Assembly (NCBI RefSeq): GCF_900108065.1
Contig: NZ_FNVQ01000002.1
Coordinates: 496,001 to 560,000 of the forward strand
Source: Marinobacterium lutimaris
GTDB lineage: Bacteria; Pseudomonadota; Gammaproteobacteria; Pseudomonadales; Balneatricaceae
Reading direction: 5' to 3'
Length of the DNA stretch: 64,000 nt
Position numbers and translations under genes: made by a program. This document shows positions 44,544-53,007 of the stretch, in pieces (position 1 is the stretch's first letter; each line of letters begins with the position of its first letter). The notes under the pieces are model-generated. The model made no database searches and was not told the DNA's origin. It saw nothing but the letters and a program-made list of their open reading frames with translations.

Positions 44544-44579
44544 CAAGAAAAATATGCGCGCCTTCTTTGGGCGTTATTC
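44538..44579 (+). other. short attC-like site 4
   Basis: TCATAAC (44538-44544) at the stop of cassette 4 and GTTATTC (44573-44579) form end boxes of a 42-bp imperfect dyad, with AAGAA and TTCTT pairing inside. It is shorter than usual attC sites, so it may be truncated or atypical. Confidence 0.5.
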
Positions 44580-44603
44580 ATAGAAATCCAGGAGCTCAAA
44601 CTA

Positions 44604-45191
44604 ATGCAGTTTTTTGCTCTTATTGAATATCTAATATCTGGAATAGTTGCATCAGTCTGGGTAGTAGCTTTGGTGAACGAAGCTATAGATCTACCAGTAG
44701 AATTGATAAAAGACTACAAAGAAGTGTTCGTTGTAGTATATTTTCCCATAGCATACATATTGGGGATTTACGTTGATGTAGCCTCATCTTTTACAATCCG
44801 AAGAACCAAACAATGCATATTGGGAATGTGCAAATATTGCAAGTTTAGATTTTTTCTTCGAACCACAAAGAAGGCTTTTTATTTTTTAGCAGGAAGGCCT
44901 AAATCCGACTCCTACGAGCGAGGGGCTACCATTCTGGCTCAATCGCCAAGCGATATGGCGAAGACGATGGATTTATATGTGAGTAGAGACCGAATCGCCA
45001 GAGGAATGGCCTTAAACGCTTTTGTATCAGCATTTGTTTCGTTAGCCCTATTGCCAAGCATGATCAATATTAAGGCCTTTCTCATTTGTTTCCTTGTTTT
45101 CTTAATTTCTATATTCGTCTGGGCACGCCTACGAAGGCTTTCCTCTCGATTCAAGCGTGTTGCTATAAAAAAGCTGGAAAGTAATCCATAA
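44604..45191 (+). CDS. cassette 5: multi-helix membrane protein of unknown function
   Basis: A 195-residue protein with an N-terminal helix (YLISGIVASVWVVALV), a second (VFVVVYFPIAYILGIYVDVA), a basic cytoplasmic stretch with C-x5-C-x2-C (CILGMCKYCKFRF), and a helical pair near the C terminus (ALNAFVSAFVSLALL, IKAFLICFLVFLISIFVWAR). I do not recognise the family. It may be a membrane-damaging effector or a partner of another cassette. AT-rich; CCAGGAG precedes the ATG. Its stop lies in CCATAAC, an attC-like left box without a clear right partner. Confidence 0.6.
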   Translation: MQFFALIEYLISGIVASVWVVALVNEAIDLPVELIKDYKEVFVVVYFPIAYILGIYVDVASSFTIRRTKQCILGMCKYCKFRFFLRTTKKAFYFLAGRPKSDSYERGATILAQSPSDMAKTMDLYVSRDRIARGMALNAFVSAFVSLALLPSMINIKAFLICFLVFLISIFVWARLRRLSSRFKRVAIKKLESNP

Positions 45192-45208
45192 CAGGGCCGT
45201 CAACTTTA

Positions 45209-45253
45209 AGCCCAGCTACGCTGGGCTCGGAACTCTCCTGCTGCCTAGTTCCG
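45209..45253 (+). terminator. two consecutive hairpins closing the cassette array
   Basis: AGCCCAGC-TAC-GCTGGGCT (45209-45227) is a perfect 8-bp hairpin. It is followed at once by CGGAACT (45228-45234) and AGTTCCG (45247-45253). No T-run follows. It may end transcription of the array or be a remnant of an attC. Confidence 0.5.
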
Positions 45254-45322
45254 TTCCGGTATCTTACAAGGAGCGGTACTGATCCACTTTCTAAGTCATT
45301 AACCCTATTGATTTCATACCCT

Positions 45323-45733
45323 ATGACTCGACCACCGAAATATAGTTACCTATTCCTACCAGCCCTACTGGCCTGCACCTCCGGCCAAGCCACCGCTCAG
45401 GACATCTCGGTAAGCATGGCGGAGTGTGCGGCGATCTACGATGTACTGGCCGAGTCGGCAGAGTACCAGGGCAAACCCGAGGATCAGGTCCAACAGATGC
45501 AGGCGGTATCCACTGAATTTAAAGACCATGCGGTTCCCCGTGCCGAATCGGAAGGCAAGGCGGACCCGGAGCAGTTTATCGCACAGACCTATGCGGATAA
45601 GCGGTTGTACTGGGCTGAGCGCTGGTTTGATTCTTCCGATTTCAGTTTTCTGGCCAACTTCAGTGAGAACATCGAATGGACCAAGTACTGCGCCAGCATG
45701 GGTAAGCACTACGGTGTTTTGCCGCTCAAGTGA
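45323..45733 (+). CDS. small secreted protein of unknown function
   Basis: A 136-residue protein from the ATG at 45323; a TTG at 45308 is in frame. A signal peptide is predicted (KYSYLFLPALLACTSGQATA, cleavage near AQD). The mature part has two cysteines (MAECAAIYDV and TKYCASMGKH) that could form a disulfide. Composition returns to GC-rich, so it is outside the cassette array. I recognise no family. A short dyad (CCGCTC at 45722 and GAGCGG at 45732) overlaps the stop codon. Confidence 0.55.
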   Translation: MTRPPKYSYLFLPALLACTSGQATAQDISVSMAECAAIYDVLAESAEYQGKPEDQVQQMQAVSTEFKDHAVPRAESEGKADPEQFIAQTYADKRLYWAERWFDSSDFSFLANFSENIEWTKYCASMGKHYGVLPLK

Positions 45734-46118
45734 GCGGTTACTTTAGTAGCTAGTTGAACAACCAGGTGAACAAGTAGCTGCACAAACCTGCCCACGACGT
45801 AAAGCCAGCAACCTGACTTTCTAGCTCTTCCCTTCTCTCGATTTGCAGTCATAGCGCCTCAATCTGGAACTACTTGTCCCGGCTCACCTGTCCCTGCTCT
45901 TTTTTTCTACTGGTGATCTTGTACTGGCTCTCTAATCACGCTCCAGCTTCCAGTTATCCAGGATAGTCACCGCCCTCCCCAAGCCTCTCGGCCGATTGCT
46001 AGCCAAAGCGCACCGATACGAAGCAGAAAATCTGTATACAAGACAAATTTAGTGCACCAATTATGTTCAGATTTACCAATTTATAAGTAATCCCTTGTTT
46101 TTAAACGGTTTAAATAAG
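45734..46118. other. 385-bp upstream region of the TRAP operon
   Basis: No gene is seen. TGCACCA at about 46056 resembles half of an NtrC-type site. TGTATACA at 46033-46040 repeats the core of the palindrome at 46135-46146 about 100 bases away, so one regulator may bind both and form a loop. Confidence 0.5.
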
Positions 46119-46146
46119 TGGCACTCATCTTGCTCTTGTATACAAG
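46119..46146 (+). promoter_or_regulatory. sigma-54-type promoter abutting a GntR-type palindrome
   Basis: TGGCACTCATCTTGCT (46119-46134) is an excellent -24/-12 element: GG at 46120-46121 and GC at 46132-46133 with 10 bases between. CTTGTATACAAG (46135-46146), a perfect palindrome of the type bound by FCD-class GntR proteins, starts right after it and would cover the transcription start. The GntR gene at 50719 is the obvious candidate. Confidence 0.75.
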
Positions 46147-46192
46147 AAATAGCCTGACAACGTTTAATCCGCCGAGACAAGGAAAGAGATAG

Positions 46193-47188
46193 ATGAATAA
46201 GCCGCTCAAAACCCTGATCAGCGCCATGACCCTGGCCATGTCCGCCACCGCCCTGCACGCCCAGGCCGCCAGCGTGATCAAACTGCATCACGATATGACC
46301 GAAGACAGCGCCCAGCACGAAGGCGCCGAACGCCTGAAGCAGCTGATCGAGGAGCGCTCCAACGGCGAATATGAGGTTAACATCTACCCGAACAACGCCC
46401 TCGGCGATGATGTTCAGGTGGCGCAGCAGATGCAGTTCGGCGCCGTCGAAGCCGCACCTATCCCCACCGCCAAGCTCAGCGGCTTTAACAAGAACCTGCA
46501 GCTGATCGATATGCCTTTCCTGTTCCCGTCCCGCGAAGCGGCCTATGAACTGCTGGACGGCCCGATCGGGGACGAGGTGCTCTCTGGCCTGCGCAAGGCG
46601 GGTTTTGAGCCGGCCATGTTCTGGGAAAGCGGCTTCAAGCAGCTGACCTGCAACCACGCGGTGACCTCCCCCGATGATCTGGATGGCCGCAAGGTGCGCG
46701 TGATGGAAAGCCCGCTGCTGATCTCCCAGTACAAGGCGCTGGGCTCCAACCCGGTACCGATCGCCTTCAGCGAAACCTACACCGCCCTGCAGCAGGGTGT
46801 GGTGGAGTGCCAGGAGAACCCACTGGTCTCTATCTCGCAGATGAAGTTCTACGAGGTGCAGGATGACCTGATGCTCTCCAACCACGGCTACCTGGCCACC
46901 GCCTTTATCTTCAGCAAAACCTGGTTCGATCAGCAGAGTCCGGAAAACCAGCAGATGCTGAAAGCCGCCGTGCGTGAAGCCGGTGAGTACCAGCGTGAGC
47001 GCTCCATCGCCCGCGAGCAGGCCTACCTGGATGGCATCGAAGCCGCCGGCGGTACCGAGATCGTCAGCCTGAGCCCGGAGCAGCTGCAGAAGTTCAGCCA
47101 GGCGATGACCCCAGTGTATGACGAGTTCGCCGGCAAGCTCGACGACAACCTGCTTGAGCGTACCCAGCAAGCCCTCGCCGCCCAGTAA
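46193..47188 (+). CDS. TRAP transporter substrate-binding protein (DctP family)
   Basis: A 331-residue periplasmic protein with a signal peptide (MNKPLKTLISAMTLAMSATA, cleavage near AQA). Typical DctP features are FGAVEAAPIPTAKLSGFNKN, DLDGRKVRVMESPLLISQYK with the Arg that contacts the ligand carboxylate, and FSETYTALQQGVVECQENPL. AAGGAAAGAG precedes the ATG. With the next two genes it forms a full tripartite importer. An amidase and AtzH-like protein downstream suggest an amide or carbamoyl-type nitrogen source with a carboxylate. Confidence 0.92.
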   Translation: MNKPLKTLISAMTLAMSATALHAQAASVIKLHHDMTEDSAQHEGAERLKQLIEERSNGEYEVNIYPNNALGDDVQVAQQMQFGAVEAAPIPTAKLSGFNKNLQLIDMPFLFPSREAAYELLDGPIGDEVLSGLRKAGFEPAMFWESGFKQLTCNHAVTSPDDLDGRKVRVMESPLLISQYKALGSNPVPIAFSETYTALQQGVVECQENPLVSISQMKFYEVQDDLMLSNHGYLATAFIFSKTWFDQQSPENQQMLKAAVREAGEYQRERSIAREQAYLDGIEAAGGTEIVSLSPEQLQKFSQAMTPVYDEFAGKLDDNLLERTQQALAAQ

Positions 47189-47202
47189 GCCGATCAGAAC
47201 GT

Positions 47203-47241
47203 CCCGGGGCTGCTGCTGTTCGCAGCCTCCCAGGCCCCGGG
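47203..47241 (+). terminator. intra-operon hairpin after dctP
   Basis: CCCGGGGC (47203-47210) pairs with GCCCCGGG (47234-47241), with GCTGC and GCAGC pairing inside. It lies between the binding-protein stop and the small permease gene and is probably a partial terminator or stabiliser. No T-run follows. Confidence 0.6.
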
Positions 47242-47254
47242 CTGGAGACTCTTT

Positions 47255-47761
47255 ATGTGGAACAGTTTCAGTCGTCTACTGGCGTGGATCGAGAACGGCA
47301 CCGTGGGTGTGCTGATCATCTTTGCCGCCTCCATGCTCTGTATTCAGATCGGCGCCCGCGCCCTGTTTAACTACTCGTTCAGCTGGGCCGAAGAGAGTGT
47401 GCGCTACTCGATTATCTGGATGGTGTTTATCGCCGGCAGCATCGCCTTCCGCCAGAACGCCCATATCCGTATCGATGTGCTCAAGCAGATCGCCCCCGAG
47501 AACATGCAGAAGCCGCTGCAGATTCTGATCACCCTGACCTGCATGGCGCTGTGCGCGATGCTGACCTGGCACGGTTATCACCTGACCCGCCAGATCATGA
47601 TGTTCGGGCAGAGCTCACCGGCCATGGAAGCACCGATGTACCTGTTCTACATCTCTATTCCGCTCAGTTCGGCACTGATGCTGATCCGGCTGTCGGAAAC
47701 CCTGGTGCGCCTGCTGCGCAACCAGTCCCTCGAATACAGCAATACCCCGGCAGGTGCTTAA
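47255..47761 (+). CDS. TRAP transporter small permease (DctQ family)
   Basis: A 168-residue four-helix protein with the DctQ pattern: WAEESVRYSIIWMVFIAGSI followed by AFRQNAHIRIDVL, and a C-terminal IPLSSALMLIRLSETLV. It supports the large permease in the inner membrane. The gap to dctM is one base. Confidence 0.92.
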   Translation: MWNSFSRLLAWIENGTVGVLIIFAASMLCIQIGARALFNYSFSWAEESVRYSIIWMVFIAGSIAFRQNAHIRIDVLKQIAPENMQKPLQILITLTCMALCAMLTWHGYHLTRQIMMFGQSSPAMEAPMYLFYISIPLSSALMLIRLSETLVRLLRNQSLEYSNTPAGA

Positions 47762-47762
47762 C

Positions 47763-49052
47763 ATGGGTTCAGGATTTCTTTTTCTTACCTCCGGCCTGCT
47801 CGCCGCCGGACTACCGATTTTCGTCGCGCTGACGCTGGCCGTGTTTATCGGCCTCAGCGTGGCCGGCACCACACCGCCGATGCTGATCGTGCAGCGCATG
47901 TTCTCCGGCCTCGACAGCTTTCCGCTGATGGCGATCCCGCTGTTTATTCTGGCCGGTAACCTGATGAGCACCAGCGGCCTCTCCAACCGTATTCTCAAGG
48001 TAGCGCAGATGCTGGTGGGCCCGTTCCGCGGCGGCCTGGCGATGACCACCGTGACCGGCTCCATGTTCTTCGGCGCTATCTCCGGCTCCAGCCCCGCCAC
48101 CGTGGTGTCGGTGGGCCGGCTGATTCTGCCGTCAATGCTGAAAGAGGGTTACGACCAGAAGTTCTCCGTGGGCCTGCTGATGGCCACCGGCGCCGTCGGA
48201 ATCATTATTCCGCCAAGCATCTTTATGATCGTTTACGGCGCCATGGCCGGCGTATCGATCGGCGCGCTATTTATGGCGGGCATCGGCGCGGGCCTGGTCT
48301 ATGGCCTGGTGTTCCTCGCTTACTGCTACTACCGCGCCTGCAAATCGGGCATGGAGTCACGGCCCTTCCCTTCCCGTCAGGAGCTGTTCACCGCTTTGCG
48401 CGAAGCATCCTGGGGGCTGGCGATTCCGGTGCTGATTCTGGGCGGTATCTACGGCGGTATTTTCACCCCCACCGAAGCGGCTGCTGTGGCAGTTGTCTAC
48501 GCCACGGTGGTGGGCATGTTCATCTACCGCGAGCTCAGCATTGAGGATCTCTGGCGTGTCTGTGTCGACAGCGCCGTGGTGACCACCCAGGTGATGATCA
48601 TCGTCGCTTCCGCCGCGGCCTTCTCCTGGTACCTGACCACCTCTGGCCTGACCCAGCAGCTGGCCACTGGCCTTCTCTCGCTGAGCGATAACCCGGTGGT
48701 ACTGCTGCTTCTGATCAACGTGGTGGTGCTGATCGCCGGCATGTTCCTGGACCCCAACTCCATCGTCATCATCCTGGTGCCGCTGGTGATCAAGGTGGCG
48801 GAAATGGCCGGTGTGGATCTGGTGCACCTGGGCGTGATCCTCTGCGTCAACTGCGCCATCGGCATGTTCACCCCGCCCTTCGGTATGAACCTGTTCGTGG
48901 CCAGCAGCCTGGGTGGCGTTACCTACGGTCAGGCGGTGAAAGGCGCTCTGCCGCTGGTGTGGCTCGCACTGATCGTACTCTTCGTTATCAACGCCGTGCC
49001 GGAAATCAGCCTCTGGCTGCCACGCACCGTCATGTCCGGTATCTCCGGCTAA
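47763..49052 (+). CDS. TRAP transporter large permease (DctM family)
   Basis: A 429-residue permease with about twelve helices. Conserved segments include GLDSFPLMAIPLFILAGNLM, SGSSPATVVSVGRLILPSML, GAVGIIIPPSIFMIVYG and TPPFGMNLFVASSLGG. The ATG at 47763 follows AGGTG by 7 bases; an in-frame GTG at 47754 is less likely. It couples sodium to uptake of the DctP ligand. Confidence 0.93.
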   Translation: MGSGFLFLTSGLLAAGLPIFVALTLAVFIGLSVAGTTPPMLIVQRMFSGLDSFPLMAIPLFILAGNLMSTSGLSNRILKVAQMLVGPFRGGLAMTTVTGSMFFGAISGSSPATVVSVGRLILPSMLKEGYDQKFSVGLLMATGAVGIIIPPSIFMIVYGAMAGVSIGALFMAGIGAGLVYGLVFLAYCYYRACKSGMESRPFPSRQELFTALREASWGLAIPVLILGGIYGGIFTPTEAAAVAVVYATVVGMFIYRELSIEDLWRVCVDSAVVTTQVMIIVASAAAFSWYLTTSGLTQQLATGLLSLSDNPVVLLLLINVVVLIAGMFLDPNSIVIILVPLVIKVAEMAGVDLVHLGVILCVNCAIGMFTPPFGMNLFVASSLGGVTYGQAVKGALPLVWLALIVLFVINAVPEISLWLPRTVMSGISG

Positions 49053-49071
49053 CAGGATAGGGAAAGCCCCC

Positions 49072-50247
49072 ATGCAACTGACCACAGGTTTTATCGAGAA
49101 CGACCCGGTGGAGCGACTGCCCCAGGGCAGCGGCCTTCTGGATGGGCTGGTTTTCGCCAGCAAGGATATCTTCGAGCTCAAGGGACATGTCACAGGCCTT
49201 GGCCAGCCCCAGTGGCGTGCGACACACGCACCCGCCACTATGGATGCACCGGTATTCACCAAACTGCTGGATGCCGGTGCTCACCTGATCGGCAAGACCC
49301 ATACCGACGAGCTCTGTTACAGCATCGCCGGGCAGAACGCCCATGACGGCACACCGCCCAACCCGGCGCTGCCGGGCGCGATTCCCGGCGGCTCATCCAG
49401 TGGTTCGGTATCGGTGACTGCTGCCGGGCTGGTGGATTTCGCCATCGGCAGCGACACCGGCGGTTCGGTGCGCATTCCCGCCAGCTACTGCGGCGTTTAC
49501 GGCATCCGCCCCACCCATGCAGCGATCTCCAGCGAAGGCGCCGCGCCACTGGCGCCCAGCTTCGACACCCTGGGCTGGTTTGCCCGCGATATCGAAACCC
49601 TCAGCAAAGTCGGCAAGGTGCTGCTGCCCACGGATGCCGACAGCTTCGGATTTTCCCAGGTACGCGGCATTACCGATGTGTATTCCAATGTAGAACCGGT
49701 ACTGCTCACCCAACTGCAGGAACGGCTCGACGCCAACAAGCTACTCACCCAGATCGACGCGCTCACCCTCGGTGAGCTGGACCGCTTCCCCTCTCTGTTC
49801 CGCGTGGTGCAGGGCTACCAGGCCTGGCAGGCCTATGGTGAGTGGATAGAGGCGACCCGCCCCAACTTTGGCCCCGGCATCCGCGAGCGTTTTGAGGCCG
49901 CCTCAAAGATCAGCCGCGACGAATACGCCACCGCGCTGGCCGCCGCCGATGCCCTGCGCAATGAAGTTCGCAGCCTGTTCGATAACAACACCGTCTGGTG
50001 TATGCCCACGGCACCCGGCCATGCGCCTGCCATCGATGCCTCCCCCGAAGAGGTGGATGCGACCCGCACCCGCACCATGCGGATGAACGCCATCGCCGGT
50101 ATCGCAGGTCTCCCGCAGATCAGCCTGCCGCTGCTGCATGACGGCACCGGCCCCGTGGGGCTGTCACTGATCGGGCCCGCCGGCAGCGACCGAGCGCTGC
50201 TGAATCTGGCCGCCGAACTGGACGCCGGCTGGAATAACCCTAAATAA
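49072..50247 (+). CDS. amidase signature family hydrolase (AtzE-like)
   Basis: A 391-residue amidase. The Ser-cisSer-Lys triad can be placed as Lys in VFASKDIFELKG, Ser in GGSSSGSVSVTAAGLVDFAI and Ser in SDTGGSVRIPASYCGVYGIR. At 391 residues it is shorter than AtzE (about 450). It is tightly linked to a TRAP importer upstream and an AtzH-like gene 13 bases downstream. AtzE and AtzH act on carboxylated urea or biuret products in cyanuric acid breakdown; AtzG, AtzD and AtzF are not seen here, so the substrate may differ. An imported amide releasing ammonia is the safest inference. Confidence 0.83.
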   Translation: MQLTTGFIENDPVERLPQGSGLLDGLVFASKDIFELKGHVTGLGQPQWRATHAPATMDAPVFTKLLDAGAHLIGKTHTDELCYSIAGQNAHDGTPPNPALPGAIPGGSSSGSVSVTAAGLVDFAIGSDTGGSVRIPASYCGVYGIRPTHAAISSEGAAPLAPSFDTLGWFARDIETLSKVGKVLLPTDADSFGFSQVRGITDVYSNVEPVLLTQLQERLDANKLLTQIDALTLGELDRFPSLFRVVQGYQAWQAYGEWIEATRPNFGPGIRERFEAASKISRDEYATALAAADALRNEVRSLFDNNTVWCMPTAPGHAPAIDASPEEVDATRTRTMRMNAIAGIAGLPQISLPLLHDGTGPVGLSLIGPAGSDRALLNLAAELDAGWNNPK

Positions 50248-50260
50248 AAGGAGAGTATTA

Positions 50261-50644
50261 GTGATACTGGATGATGCAGCCGTGCTGGAAGAGGTAAAAG
50301 CCGCTTTCGCCGAGTACGAACAGGCCCTGATCAGCAACGATGTTGTGACCCTGGACAAGCTGTTCTGGAACGATCCGCGGGTGGTACGCTACGGCGCCAC
50401 CGAGAACCTGTACGGCTATGACCAGATTGCCGAGTTTCGCAAACAGCGCCCGAGCAAGGGGCTCTATCGCGAGCTGCGTAACACGGTGATCACCGCCCAC
50501 GGACCCGACCTGGCCACCGCCTGGACCGAATTTACCCGTCCCGGCTCGGAGCGGATCGGTCGCCAGAGCCAGGTTTGGGCACGGCGCCCGGAGGGTTGGC
50601 GTATCGTCGCCGCCCATGTGTCGTTGATGGACCCGGCGAGCTGA
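50261..50644 (+). CDS. AtzH/HpxZ-like (DUF3225) SnoaL-fold protein
   Basis: A 127-residue protein starting at a GTG (50261) with AAGGAGAG 6 bases upstream. The NTF2-like fold shows in VLEEVKAAFAEYEQALISND, then VTLDKLFWNDPRVVRYGATE and RQSQVWARRPEGWRIVAAHV. It matches the AtzH/HpxZ group. AtzH has been described as a hydrolase of 1,3-dicarboxyurea; HpxZ is found with oxamate hydrolysis. It probably completes hydrolysis begun by the amidase. Confidence 0.82.
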   Translation: MILDDAAVLEEVKAAFAEYEQALISNDVVTLDKLFWNDPRVVRYGATENLYGYDQIAEFRKQRPSKGLYRELRNTVITAHGPDLATAWTEFTRPGSERIGRQSQVWARRPEGWRIVAAHVSLMDPAS

Positions 50645-50718
50645 GTCGCGCCGGCCAACGAAAAAGAACAGGCTTGAAACCCTGAGTATTCAGGCAGCGC
50701 TAGCAGCAAGGCACCGTT

Positions 50719-51378
50719 ATGACTGAGCAAACAACACAAGATCTGCCTCTGGCGGCACGCATCCGCAGCGCCCTGTCGGACGATATTCTTTCCGGGCGTA
50801 TCGAAGCCGGCGCCCGTCTTGATGAGGTGGCCCTGGCTGATCAGTTCGAAGTATCCCGCACGCCGGTGCGCGAGGCGCTGAAGCAGCTGATCGCCACCGG
50901 CCTGGTGGAACACCGCCATCGCCGCGGGGTATTCGTCACCGAGATCACCTCGGACCGGCTGGCCGAGATGTTTGAGTATGCCGCCGAGATGGAAGCGCTC
51001 TGCGCCCGCATGGCGTCGATCAACATGAAGCAGGCGGAACGCGAGGCGCTGCTGGCGATCCATCTGGACAGCCACGCCCATGTGCTCAACGGCAATGTGG
51101 ACGCCTACGAGGCTGCCAATATCAAGCTGCACGAGGCGCTGTTTGAAGGTGCCCACAACCACTTCCTGGCCGAAGCGGTGCTGCTGGCACGGGCCAAGGT
51201 GACGCCCTACCGCCGCGCCCAGTTCCGGGTAGAGGACCGGCTGCATACCTCGTTCAGCGAGCATGGCGAGATCGTCAAGGCGGTGCTCAAGGGGCAATCC
51301 GATCTGGCCGCGCAGCTGCTGCGTGAGCATGTGGGCCGCTCACACCGTACCTCTCTGCAATATATGGAGCGTGACTAG
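50719..51378 (+). CDS. GntR-family (FCD) regulator of the TRAP/amidase operon
   Basis: A 219-residue regulator. The winged helix is IRSALSDDILSGRIEAGARL followed by FEVSRTPVREALKQLIATGL, and the FCD effector domain contains the metal-binding histidines (NIKLHEALFEGAHNHFL, HGEIVKAVLKGQ, LLREHVGRSH). It follows the amidase and AtzH-like genes on the same strand. The palindrome CTTGTATACAAG at the operon promoter is a good candidate operator. Confidence 0.9.
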   Translation: MTEQTTQDLPLAARIRSALSDDILSGRIEAGARLDEVALADQFEVSRTPVREALKQLIATGLVEHRHRRGVFVTEITSDRLAEMFEYAAEMEALCARMASINMKQAEREALLAIHLDSHAHVLNGNVDAYEAANIKLHEALFEGAHNHFLAEAVLLARAKVTPYRRAQFRVEDRLHTSFSEHGEIVKAVLKGQSDLAAQLLREHVGRSHRTSLQYMERD

Positions 51379-51402
51379 CCTTAGCGGCTCACGCTCTCTC
51401 TT
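51367..51402 (+). terminator. terminator overlapping the gntR stop
   Basis: GAGCGTG (51367-51373) pairs with CACGCTC (51390-51396), and AGCC with GGCT inside. CTCTCTT follows. The stop codon TAG at 51376 lies in the hairpin. Confidence 0.65.
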
Positions 51403-51479
51403 CCGTTCCACTCGCGCTGCTTCCGGCTGCATCGCCAACTACACCTCTGACTATCCCCTTCGAGTCCCCCCCCCTCTAA

Positions 51480-51512
51480 CTACCCCAGGGACTACCCCTT
51501 TTTACCTACCCC
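51480..51512 (+). promoter_or_regulatory. three direct repeats upstream of tmm
   Basis: CTACCCC occurs at 51480, 51492 and 51506 (12 and 14 bp apart) in an otherwise C-rich stretch, and the related CTATCCCC lies at 51451. The repeats lie 100-130 bases before the tmm ATG, a position suited to an activator. I found no clear sigma-54 core at this promoter. Confidence 0.4.
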
Positions 51513-51613
51513 CACCGGGGAATTATCAGCGCGCCCTCCAGCGCTTAACTTGGATCTTACACACATTTTGCGCACGACTATTTCTAGAACCTGCAAGATA
51601 ACTGGAGAGATCC

Positions 51614-52981
51614 ATGAACAAACGAGTAGCCATTATCGGCGCCGGTCCCAGCGGCCTGGCGCAGCTTAGAGCCTTCCAGTCTGCCCAGGCCAAAGGTGCC
51701 GATATTCCGGAGCTGGTCTGTTTTGAAAAGCAGAGCGATTGGGGTGGTATGTGGAACTACACCTGGCGCACCGGACTGGATGAAAACGGCGAGCCGGTGC
51801 ACGGCAGCATGTACCGCTACCTCTGGTCCAACGGACCGAAAGAGTGTCTGGAGTTCGCCGACTACACCTTCGAGGAACACTTCGGCAAGCAGATAGCCTC
51901 TTACCCTCCTCGCGAAGTGCTTTTCGATTACATCAAGGGCCGTGTGGAAAAGGCCGATGTACGCAAATACATCCGCTTCAACACCCCGGTGCGCCATATC
52001 ACCTTCGACGCCGACACCAAGATGTTCACCGTCGAGGTTCAGGACCACAACACCGGCAACAGCTACAGCGAAGAGTTTGATTATGTAGTCTGCGCCAGCG
52101 GTCACTTCTCCACGCCGAAGGTGCCGGAATTCCCCGGCTTCGGAACCTTCGGCGGCCGTATCCTGCACGCCCATGACTTCCGCGACGCGCTGGAATTCAA
52201 GGACAAGGATATCCTCATCGTCGGCGCCAGCTACTCCGCCGAAGATATCGGCTCCCAGTGTTACAAATACGGCGCCCGCAGCATCACCAGCTGCTACCGC
52301 ACCGCGCCGATGGGCTTCAAATGGCCCGAAAACTGGGAAGAGAAACCCAACCTGACCCACGTCGATGTAGAGAACGCCTACTTCGCCGATGGCACCAGCA
52401 AAAAGATCGACGCGATCATCCTCTGCACCGGTTACCTGCACCACTTCCCCTTCCTTGATGACGAACTTGCCCTGAAAACCGATAACCGCCTCTGGCCGTT
52501 GGATCTCTACAAGGGCGTGGTCTGGGAAGATAACCCGCAGTTCTTCTACGTCGGCATGCAGGACCAGTGGTACTCCTTCAACATGTTCGATGCCCAGGCC
52601 TGGTTTGTGCGCGACATCATCCTCGGCCGCATCCCGCTGCCTTCCAAGGAGGAGATGACCGCCGACAGCCTGAAGTGGCGCGAAGAGGAACTGGCATTGG
52701 AAACCGCCAAGGAGATGTACGAGTTCCAGGGCGCTTACATCCTGCACCTGATCGAGCAGACCGATTACCCCACCTTCGATATCGATGGCGTGAACCGTAC
52801 CTTCCTCGAGTGGAAGAATCACAAGAAGGAAAACATCATGACCTTCCGTGATCACTCCTACGCCTCGCTGATGACCGGCACCATGGCACCGCCGCACCAC
52901 ACCCCCTGGCTGGATGCGCTGGACGACTCCATGGAAGCCTACCTGGGCGACGCAGAAACCGAGGCTAAAAAGGCCAGCTAA
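51614..52981 (+). CDS. tmm: trimethylamine monooxygenase
   Basis: A 455-residue class B flavin monooxygenase. GAGPSG (residues 9-14) binds [14 protein letters not shown] fits the FMO signature; [12 protein letters not shown] binds NADPH. The sequence [20 protein letters not shown] and the aromatic-rich [20 protein letters not shown] closely resemble bacterial Tmm as I remember it. It oxidises trimethylamine to TMAO in the cytoplasm with NADPH and O2. GGAGAG precedes the ATG. A cupin gene follows 26 bases after its stop. Unlike many tmm loci, tdm is not adjacent here (24 kb away) and no TMAO transporter (tmoXWV) is in the window. Confidence 0.94.
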   Translation: MNKRVAIIGAGPSGLAQLRAFQSAQAKGADIPELVCFEKQSDWGGMWNYTWRTGLDENGEPVHGSMYRYLWSNGPKECLEFADYTFEEHFGKQIASYPPREVLFDYIKGRVEKADVRKYIRFNTPVRHITFDADTKMFTVEVQDHNTGNSYSEEFDYVVCASGHFSTPKVPEFPGFGTFGGRILHAHDFRDALEFKDKDILIVGASYSAEDIGSQCYKYGARSITSCYRTAPMGFKWPENWEEKPNLTHVDVENAYFADGTSKKIDAIILCTGYLHHFPFLDDELALKTDNRLWPLDLYKGVVWEDNPQFFYVGMQDQWYSFNMFDAQAWFVRDIILGRIPLPSKEEMTADSLKWREEELALETAKEMYEFQGAYILHLIEQTDYPTFDIDGVNRTFLEWKNHKKENIMTFRDHSYASLMTGTMAPPHHTPWLDALDDSMEAYLGDAETEAKKAS

Positions 52982-53007
52982 GCTGGCCCTTTAACAGGAG
53001 ATTCACC

